A stretch of 64,000 bases of DNA from Spirodela intermedia (taxonomy: Eukaryota > Streptophyta > Magnoliopsida > Alismatales > Araceae), in the NCBI GenBank assembly GCA_902729315.2, contig LR746269.1, positions 8,716,231-8,780,230 of the forward strand, given 5' to 3'. Under the pieces are notes generated by a model. That model saw only the letters and a list, made by a program, of their open reading frames with translations. It made no database searches and was not told where the DNA came from. This document shows positions 26,605 to 36,576 of the stretch, piece by piece. The first letter of the stretch is position 1, and each line of letters opens with the position of its first letter. The position numbers were made by a program, and so were the translations under genes.

Positions 26605-29600
26605 CAAAATTATTGTTAATTTAAGCACTCAACTAAAAACTAAAATAAATTCTTTTTAATTATAAGGATTTTAGGTTGATCCTTAGGGAAATAAGAAAGA
26701 TGAAAGCATTATTTTAACGTAGAAAGAGTGAAGAGATAGGAATCATATAGTAGTTTTTGTAAATTATGAATGCCATAGGTATCTAACTCCAAAAATTAGA
26801 AAAAATATCTGAAAATATAGATAACTAGCTCTAATTTAGTATTCATAAAAACTATCTTGTAATTCAATTTTTTAATCGAAAAATATAGATAATGTGTAAG
26901 TATCCGATACTAAACTTATTTTAAAATTGTAAAAAATATATAGAAGATAAGAAACTAATTATGTTATATTTTTCTTAAAAATATTAACCTAATTTCATGT
27001 GGCACTCATGAGATCAGATTCATTCCAAGAAAAGGTTAAAGAGACAAAAAATAGGAAACGATTCTTGTAAAATCTAAATTCTTATTCTAAACACTTTCTA
27101 AAATCATGAAAAAACTATAGAAGATAAGAAAGTAATTATAATACATTTTTTCAAAAGATATTAACTTGATTTCATGTGGCACTCATGAAATCAGATTTGA
27201 TCCAAGGAAAGGTCGAACCAAGAAATTCATAAAATGATTTCCAAAGATGTGCATGATGATTCTGTCTTCAAATCACCAAAACATAATCTTTTGACAAGAA
27301 AAATATTCATTATATGTTTAAGGAAGTAAGGTATTCAAGAAAAATCCTAAATCTAAAAGAAATTGCAAGATTGGATACATATCTCTTTTGCTTACCTAGA
27401 AAATAATTTTCAATGATATGCTTGATGATTTGTCATAAAATTACCAAAACATGATTTTTTGAAGAAATAAAATATTTATCAGATTTGTAAGAAAGTAAGG
27501 TATCCAAGAAAAATCATTAATCTGAAAGAAACTAAACAAGTTGATATAGATCTCTTTTCCTTTACCTTAGTGTCACTACCAAGACATGAAAAATCAGAGA
27601 TAAAGAAGAATAACTCACTAGAAATTAAATGAAATGTCATCTATCAAATAATACTTGTCAACTAAAAAATAAAAGAGGTTCTAGTAAGTTGAGAAATGAG
27701 AGAGAAAGGTGAAGAAATCGTACTTGCAACTCTAAGACTTCAATTGTCTATCACCTAGTGGCCACCACCTATTCGCCCATGAAAGAAAAGGTTTCCTTTC
27801 ATTTGCGCTCTCCAAAGTTTATATACACACATTCTTTGGGCGTTCTTTCTCCATCCTTTGTGTGGCCTAGTTAAGGTTAATCTTTTGGGTGTTGTTCAAT
27901 TTTTTTATGCCCCAATCTGCCCTTTCTCATATTTGTGATATTTGAACTTTAACATTTTATCTTAATTCTTCTCACTTTGGAAAATCTATATAAATTAATC
28001 TCTTTAGAATAAGATTTTAAAATTTTAAACCCATGCTCTTGATAAATTGAGATATATTTTCAAGGTGATAAACCTTGGAAAAAGGTTATAAAATGTTAGT
28101 AATTAAATCCATAAATACATAATGTAGATATAGTTAGCTTTAGAGTCATTTATACATATCTCTTGACCTTTGCTCGAATATGATGAGATATAGTAATTCA
28201 TACTTATTATGACTCATTAATGTAAAAATCATATATATAATTAATTAAATTTTAATGAGAATTAAATATTTATTCAGATGAAAGGAAGAGGGATGGAAAT
28301 ATTGAGAGCGAACGAGTGTATATGTGTGTGTCAGAGAGAGAAAGAAAGAGAGAGATAGAGTTGTGGAATGTGGTGTAAAGTGGATGAATGATAAGTCTTT
28401 ATTATCATGAGTTAATAATATATTTTAACTCTTAACTCATGATAAATAGACTTATATTTATGTTAAAGTAAGAAAAAAGATTTTTAGTTGGTTAATGTAA
28501 TTTTTTGACTAATTATGTGATTTTATAATTTTTATAATCATATTTTTGAAATAAAATAAAGAGAAATAAAATAAAATAAAAAATAGATAAAAAAAGAAGG
28601 GGACCTACCAATTAGTTGGGCCTGCAAGTAGGTTAGAAGCATAGTCAAAGGACCCGTTGGTTAACTAAGCTTGCAAGTGGGTTAAAAGCACAATTATGTA
28701 GAGCCACAAGAAGGGAGCTTGAGTGGCTAACGATCAATTGGGGGCACATGTGCATCACTACCTTTTCATATCATTAGTGGTCAGCCAAGCATGGGGGAAG
28801 GAGTAGTAGTACATACATGAAATACTACATTAAAGATAAGAAGAGGTATTACTATATATGTCTCAAAACTCATAAAATAGTCAATGTGAAACTAAACCTG
28901 TGTTAGTACTCGCTGAAAAGTTTTCATTATTTTAATACTTAAAATACTTTTAGTTTATAAGAAATAAACACCTTTAGGACGTCACTAAGGGTATATAGGT
29001 AATTCACATTATCTTTTTCATGCAATTGAGCAACTAGTGAAAGTTTGAATTTCACTAGAGTTAAAACTTATGTTTTTCTTTAATCAAATCATAATTTTCC
29101 TATAGTACTAGCCAACAATTAAGTTGTCATAATCACTCAATCATAAACGAAAATGTCATCAACGTGATTCGTAAAGTATCATTCTCAATTATTGAATAAT
29201 TATGGATAAAAAAATCATAAATTTATTGAAAAAATCATTTCTGATTGATTGACGAATGAGTCATCATCAAGAAGAAGACGATCGATTGGGAGACAAGTCA
29301 CCACCCCATCAAAGCATACTAGATATGATGAAGAGCCTCTTCTTGTTACACAGACTTAAGGATGAAGCTCCTTAAGACATATCTCACCTCTATTCAACTT
29401 ATGTCCGTCATGTGATAGTCATCAGAGATGATTTGTCGGTCTATTTTATTGATTTCTAGACTTCGCAAGAAGATTTAGAGATTACCCATGTTGTTTATGT
29501 CCAATGAGAGCTTTTGAGACTATGTACATCCCACGATACTTTTTTCAAACCCATATAATTTTAATGATTACTACCACAAAGTAGAAACTATGTATTTCTT

Positions 29601-30075
29601 AAACTTAATTTTTATTTAAAATTTTAACAATTTACTTATTCAATTATGATTCTTCTCGCTTTTACAAATCTTAATTTGATCAATTAAATTATCTATAATT
29701 ATCTATGTAAGAATCATCAAATGAAATTTTATTTCCACCAGAATCATAGTTGTCAAGATGTTGATGTTATCCTAATGTTCGCACTTGAATTTTATTTTTT
29801 CATGAATTTGTAAATATATTTTATCTTCACTGTTTAGACTAATAATAATAATAAATTTATTTTTTGAAAAGAAAATCTTACCAAATATTGTCTTATATCC
29901 CTATGATCAATATGGAAAATTTCTACTATTTTTGGAATCTTTTAGAAAATTATAATTAATTTATTTGTGATAATATATTTTTTAAATATAAAAATTAGTA
30001 TTTTCTAGTTTTATAAATTTAAAATTTAGATGATTTATTATACAATCATTAAGTCATGTTAATGTACTTTGTGGG
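26605..30075. other. Left-arm-specific 3.5-kb AT-rich segment
   Basis: Sequence flanking this segment is contiguous in the right arm (around 33170), so it was inserted in the left arm or deleted from the right. It is AT-rich and without recognised genes. It contains partial tandem duplications: about 26931–27044 with 27110–27220, and about 27240–27400 with 27412–27565, with periods near 175–180 bases. Confidence 0.6.
26931..27565. repeat. Degenerate tandem duplications of ~175–180 bp
   Basis: The phrase CATGTGGCACTCATGA recurs at about 26995 and 27173 inside longer similar blocks. A second block with AAGGTAT(T/C)CAAGAAAAATC recurs at about 27330 and 27500. Copies differ by many substitutions. 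Confidence 0.6.
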
Positions 30076-30934
30076 CTTACAAGAAATCAAGAGCGAGAGA
30101 GAGAGATATAGAGAGAGCTTATAGGCTTAACTAGAACCTGGAAAAGTTTGGTTACGTGGTGGTGTTTTTGTTCGGTCCACCTTATGGCATATGCTTTCTC
30201 GCCAACAAACCCTACAAGTACATTAAAAGTTGAGAACTGTCAAAGCCCTTATTTGTTTCTCTTTCCTATCCCCTTATCTCCTTCCCTCTCTCTGAGTTTA
30301 AGGCTTCATACTCCCTTGCAATCCCCCCCTTTAGGGGTCATCTTCTCTCTCTCAACTCCTTGTGATAGTCACTTCTTTGCAACTTCCCTAAGCCGTCATG
30401 GTAGTTCCCTTGCCATTGACCACGTATGATAGAAGGACTTATAGCACCAGCTATCATCGACATTAGTAGTTGACAAGAAGCTAGTAGGCGTCCTCACCCC
30501 TTGTTTGAGAAGGTCACAATGTGGTATACGCATTGCCCTCTCTCTCTGTCTCTCTCTCTCTCTCTCTCTCGCTCTTGCTCTTTCTCTTTGTGCCTCTAGG
30601 TGGAGGGGAGTGGCCAATAAGCCTTCTTGTTCGACAGAATTTGACAACATTATTTGATTTCCTCATAAAATCCTCCCCCCACCCAATTCATAGTGAAATC
30701 TTGATGTTAGATGGCTCTACTTAATTATTCTAATCTTGGCATCATCCACTTCTTTCTTTAAATTATTTATATTCAAATTCCAATCGTGAGAAGTGCTCTT
30801 CAATCAAGGCCTCGATAAATCCTACTTCATGTTCTCATTCTTACTTAGTACTTTTGCAATATTCTTGACTAAGAAAAATATTCTCAAAAGCTTTTGCAAA
30901 AAGCCTTTAGATCAAATTCAATAGAAACTTTTAA

Positions 30935-31120
30935 TTGTGATAATATCAATCTGAGGTTGTCTCTAATAATTTTGAATTCTCTTTTTAATAATTCTGGTGA
31001 TTCTAGTTAGAAGTTGTCTCTAATAATTTTGAACTAACCTTCTGATAATTGTGGTATTTACAGTCAAAAGTTGTCTTCAATAATTTCAAATTTAAACAAA
31101 GATAATTGTGATGATTTCAG
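30935..31120 (-). repeat. Short tandem array, left arm (about 3 units)
   Basis: A unit of about 57–60 bases containing GTTGTCTCTAATAATTTTGAA and ATAATT(C/G)TGGTGAT repeats about three times. It is the mirror of the array at 32041–32340, where about five units are visible. Confidence 0.65.
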
Positions 31121-31562
31121 TCAAAGGTTTCTACAATCACACTTGAACAAAATCATAGAGATGATACCTCAAGAATGTGACTCTATTTATTTTCTAAATT
31201 CTCCAAAATTTACATTATATTATCATAATGATCAATTAAGAATAACATTACCAGCCATTATGAATTTTTGTTTGTACTATTTTAAGAATATGAATTCATT
31301 CATACACTCGTTGAACATTGAAGAAAGTATGACTCAAGGAAACGAAATATTAGTGATCAATTTTATACATTTTTTGAAATTTATGCTCTATGATAATGAT
31401 TGTGATCATGGTTTAGATTAATGTTAGCTTTCAAGACTGTTTGATGATCTTGAATGATTCAACTTGATGATTAACTTGACATGGAGAAAGGAGAACTGAC
31501 TAATATGGATCTTGAGAAGCATGTTGGGAAACATGGTGCCCATCTCCCCTTCCTCTCTCTCT

Positions 31563-31692
31563 CTCTTCCTCCCTCCCTCACCTATGTTAAATTGTTCACA
31601 TAACCTATACTCCTATATTGTTAGTTAGATGCAGATAGTAGGGGACTTGAAGATCTCACAAAGTCAATGGAGAGATGGGCATCTCAAATCAT
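31563..31692 (+). pseudogene. Relic of GPN1 intron end and exon 2 at the palindrome centre
   Basis: These ~130 bases align directly with 37552–37682, the end of GPN1 intron 1 and the start of its exon 2. The shared phrase CTCTTCCTCCCTCCCTCACC starts exactly at the junction with the right arm in the live copy. Differences are nearly all C-to-T or G-to-A (for example TGCTGAA to TGTTAAA, GCTGGATGC to GTTAGATGC, GGGGACCTGAAG to GGGGACTTGAAG). A one-base deletion (GAGCAG to GAGAG) shifts the frame, so this copy is not usable as an exon. Confidence 0.88.
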
Positions 31693-32040
31693 AATTAGCA
31701 ATAAGATTATCAAAGTGTCTTGAAAGCTAATGCTAATCCAAACCATGATCATAATCATTATCATAGAACATAAATTTCAAATAGAGTATAAAATTGATCA
31801 CTGATCTATTGTTTCTTTAAATTACACTTTTTTCAATGTTTATCGAGCATATGAATAATTTTTTATTCTAAAAATAGTACAAAAAGAGATTTATTATTGC
31901 TAGTAATGTTGTTCATGACCGATCATTATAATAATAGAACATAAACTTCGAAGAATTTAGAAAACAAATAGAGTTATGCCCCTGAAGCTTCATCTTGCAT
32001 TACTAAATATTATTTTGTTTAAGTATGATTGGGGATAATC

Positions 32041-32340
32041 TCTTATTAGAATCACCATAATTATCTGAAGGTGAATTCAAAATTATTAGAGACAACTTTT
32101 GACTAGAATCATCACAATTATAAGAACGTGAGTTTAAAATTATTAGAGACAACCTCTAATTAGACTCACTATAATTATTTAAGATGAATTCAAAATTATC
32201 AAAGACAACTTTTGACTAGAATCACCACAATTATCAGAAGGTGAATTTAAAATAATTAGAGACAACCTCTGATTAGAATCGTCACAATTATTAGGGGAAT
32301 TCAAAATTATCAGAGACAATCTTTGATTAGTATTACCATA
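32041..32340 (+). repeat. Short tandem array, right arm (about 5 units)
   Basis: Units of 57–60 bases carry AATTATTAGAGACAAC followed by TTTTGACTAGAATCA and CACAATTAT. Five copies are seen against about three in the mirrored left arm, so copy number has changed since the duplication. Confidence 0.75.
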
Positions 32341-33359
32341 ATTGAAGGTTTATACTGAACTTGATCTAAGGCCTCTTTATAAAAGCTTTTGAGAATGCTT
32401 TTACTAGTTATGAAGATATTTAAGTACTGAGCAAGTATTAGAACACGAAGTAAGATTTATCAAGGCCTTGATTGAAGAACACTTCTAACAATTGGAATTT
32501 GAATGTGAAGAATTTAAAAAAGAAAGTGGATGATATCAAGATTAAAACAACAAAGTAGATCCATCTAAAATCAAGACTCTAGTATGAATTGGGTGGGAGG
32601 AAGAGTTTTTACGAGGAAATCAAACAACATTGTCAAATTCTGTTGAACAATAGGGCCTATTGGCCGCCCCCCTCCTTCACTTGGAGGCACATAGAGAAAG
32701 AACAAGAGCAAGTGAGAGAGGGCAATGCATACACCACATCATGACTTTCTCAGACAAGAGCTACGGATGCCTACTAACTTCTTGTCAACTGCTGAAGTTG
32801 ATGACGGCCAATGCTTATAGGTCTTTCTACCACGTAGTGCTAATGGTGGGGGAACTACCATGGTTGACTAGGGAAGTTGTAGAGAGGTGATTGTCATTAT
32901 GATTTGAGGAGAGAGAAGAGGACCCCTGAGGGTGGGGACTATAAGGGGAGTCTAAACCCTAAACCCAGAGAGAGGAGGGAGAGAAAGGGATAGGGAAGAT
33001 AGAAAATCAGGGGCTTTGATGGTTCATACCTTCTAATGGACTCTTAAGGTTTGTTGGTGGACCACCACATGACCCTAGAGTGGACTGACCAAAAACACCA
33101 CCACGTAACCAAACTTTATCAACTTCTAGTTGGGCCCAAAATCTCTCTCTCTCTCAATCCTTTTGTGTCTTCTCTGCGCCCCCCCATCTACTCTCATATG
33201 ACATAACTACAAAGAAATTTACATCCATTGTTAGAGATAGAGAGGGTGCCAATCTAGCCATCATGTCATTCAACATTCATGTCATCCATTAAAACATTCA
33301 TTACATATGTGAAGATGCACTCATGTGATTTGGAGTGAGTCCATAATCGATAGGAACTT

Positions 33360-34325
33360 ACGTCAAGAACTATTGTAGTATCTGATAAAATAAAATAGAG
33401 GATGTTGAAAGCCTCAAAATTAGTTGATCAAACAAATATTTAAAATTACGAATTTATCAGATTAAAATACTAAAATAGGTAAGTATTGTGGTAAGCTCAA
33501 GGTCGATCTACAAAGAATGAGAATTAGGCGTTACTTAGTTACTATTTATTTTGATAGATAGATTTAAATCAAATCAGCTCAAAGGAGAGGCAACGGCAAG
33601 TAAGAAGAATGGTTTACTTTTCGAGTAGCTATTCCAAGGATTTACACTTTGAATCCACACTTGAATCAACCAAAATGCATATAAATCTTATGTGGAACCT
33701 CAATGGTATTTCATGCGAGTTGACGAAATGTCGGGGCATTCGAAGTTAAGTTCTTCCGCCCCTAAACGACGGCTTAAATACATAAGGGTTTATATGAGAG
33801 GATGGAAATACACGTGTAGGGCTGTGATTAATGAGGGTATTTCTTCTTTTTTGCCGCGATAAAATCAAGTGAGAGTTAGTTTCTTTTTGAGTTGATCTGA
33901 ACCGTTAGATTTAAAAATCTTGTTGTAGTCGTAGGATCTTCTTAAATGGTATACTCCATCTATCATTGATTGTGTGGACATTCTCAACGACCTCTAATCT
34001 CCTCATTTGATGATGCCATGTGTCAACACCTCAGCCCTTGATTATGTCGCTCATCTCCACAGATCAGATCTTGTCTATTGAAGCATATATCGACTTCCTA
34101 AAAACCATAAAAAGATATTAAAATTTTTCTAAAATTCTCTCATATCAATAAAAAAAAATTATGACTCTAAAACTCAGAGAAAAAATCTAAAAAAAATCTA
34201 AAATATTAAACTTCATCAAATACTTAAAAAAATAATAAATATTTATTTTTTAATATGATAACATGCTATATTATAAGATTTAAGCTCTTTCATGTCATAA
34301 TCAGCATGTTATTAGTATCTTGAAT
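33360..34325. other. Right-arm-specific ~1-kb segment
   Basis: The left arm is contiguous across this point (around 26340), so this was inserted on the right or lost on the left. No genes or terminal repeats were recognised. Ends are approximate. Confidence 0.55.
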
Positions 34326-34689
34326 AGAGCAAGACTAGTTTCTACTATGTAATGAATGTTTACACTATTTGTCACCTGTAAATAATAATAGATCTTAAAT
34401 ACGCAAGGTTTGGGAACACTTATTATAAGAGGCATATTTCAAGGGCATATTTCAAGAGGTAGGCTGAGTTGGGAACAATATCACCCACTAAATCACCTAA
34501 TATTAGAAATAATTTGATAAACTATATGATTTTACTTAATTAATTTTTCATTTCATATTTCATTTCATGAAAACTTATTGATTTATCTTAATCACTCAAC
34601 TTCTACAACAATATATAAATTAATAATATTAAATAATCATTTAAATAGAATGTACTCAATGAATTTTCAAGAGTAATGAATCTACTCAA

Positions 34690-36385
34690 TGAATTTTCAT
34701 CTGAATATTTAATATGTTTATTTTTAATTATGTTAGAATATTTTCATATTTAACCTCATATTAAACATATTTAGAATTAGGCATAATTCAACTTTTTTAG
34801 TTGATCTATGTTTGTTTCTTATCATAAAAATATCATGTATTTAGTGTTTGAATAATCTCTCCCTTCTTATGATGGCAAAATCATACACAAATATCTCATA
34901 TAAAAATTAGATGTATGCATAGAATTTAATGTGTTAGTAGGAAATTGTTCATGTGAGGAATTTAAATAGAAAAATTTAAAACTTGAACAATTAGACACGA
35001 ATCCATATAGTAACTCCCACCAGCTAAGATTCATAGCATGAATGCACACAAAGGAATAATCAATTAGAACATGGCAAGATGCACTCATTGAAGGGAGCTT
35101 TTCACAAATGAATCCCATTGTGCATCATTAGAGTGAATTGCCTATGCTCTTGAGTCCCTTTGTATAGACTCATCATTCAATTTTGTGCATCATCAATCTA
35201 TTAACATAATTTGTTCATCATCACAAATGTAGACTCTTCAATCTATTTTGGTCTTAAAGGAAAAGAGATATTCTTGAACAAACAATGAGTTTTAAAAACA
35301 GATTAAATCTTTTTGATGAGCTCAAAAAAGTATTATCAATATTTTTTCAAACTCAATGTAATTTTTCTAGTTTAAAATAATCATGTTAATCTTTTATATA
35401 TTTCTAGATATTTATGGGTGATTTTAACTAGATAATATGCTAATATAGTGAGATTTTTTATCATAATTATACTAGAGTGAATCCTTCCTCTTTAAAGATT
35501 GTAGACATGATAGAAAACTGTGAATAAATAAGAATTGTGTTAATCTTATTAGTGGTTAAGCTCTAAACAACTATTACAATTGTCATCATTTGATTATTAA
35601 TTTTCACATGAGAATTGTTGTCCCACAATCAACTAAGCCCATTAAAAGGGAGATTACGTTCTTGAATGAGTGAGTTTGATAGATCACAAACCGTCTCCCA
35701 CTTCATGATCCTTATTTGTACAAGATTAGTGTTCTTCAACTTATTTCTTCTAAATTTGTGGCATGAAATTGGTAAAGAAATATTATTTTACCAAAATTGC
35801 ACAAGATGAGCTAATATAATCTAATGTCCATGATCTCTTTTTGTATGTGTATCCACATAATATCGTGTTTCTCTCGCCATGCACTTCAATGTAACCTAAT
35901 GTGCCAATTAGAGTCACTCTATCTAGATGCTCACGTTTAATTGTATCTTCTAAGGGGCTACTTTGGCAGACTTATGCTCAAGATGTCAATTTGTGGGATT
36001 TAAGTTGTTAAATAAAAATAAAAAATAAAAAATCATGAACAACCATTGGCTTTGAAGACTAAGTGAAATTTATTTAATCAAATGTCATGAATGTTTTAAT
36101 GTAATATATATAAGAATGCTAATATTCTTGAGCTCTCCCACTGGGCTGGGCAAAACCTTCATAAAAAGGAAAATGGATGATATCTTGTAAGAGTTTGGTT
36201 TGATAATAGTTTAATTATATATATGTACATTCAACTGAGAGAAGTTTTTCGGTTTTTAAAAGTATTCATTTATTGACGGATTTATATTATGGACAAATTA
36301 TTTAGGAAGCAATTTGTATGTTACTGGCCGGTTGGGATCCTCGGGAAATGAATAAACTTTCCCACTTACTCGTTTACCGGTGGCT
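34690..36385. other. Right-arm-specific ~1.7-kb segment
   Basis: The left arm passes from NACα promoter (25920) to the 26.0-kb block with only ~65 bases between, while the right arm has about 1.7 kb here. A short direct repeat, CTCAATGAATTTTCA, occurs at 34654 and 34684 near the left edge. The segment is AT-rich and without recognised genes, and may be a non-autonomous transposon. Confidence 0.5.
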
Positions 36386-36519
36386 TGTTAGTAATAAGGA
36401 ACAATTTCAGGGTTAACGTAGAAGTTAGAGTGTCTAACGGCCCTGCCCACCACAGGTACCACACAGTTTTACCTTTCCCGCCGTAGCAGCATTGCTTTCT
36501 CATCATCCGCGGCTGGTTT

Positions 36520-36528
36520 TTAGGGTTT
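36520..36528 (+). promoter_or_regulatory. Duplicated telo-box upstream of the chimeric GPN1 gene
   Basis: TTAGGGTTT lies 49 bases before the ATG at 36577, inside a promoter block (36395–36576) that matches the NACα promoter, including CATCATCCGCGGCTGG and the CGTAGCAGCATTGCTTTC phrase. GPN1 is thus predicted to be driven by a NACα-type promoter. Confidence 0.6.
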
Positions 36529-36576
36529 CTTTGTGTTCTCTATTTGCCGCCCTCCCACCCTCCCTCTCGCCGTAAC

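Noticed and set aside
31071-31421. 116-residue plus-strand frame in the palindrome
   Set aside because: It starts within the tandem array and is AT-rich low-complexity sequence. The mirrored copy in the right arm is not open.
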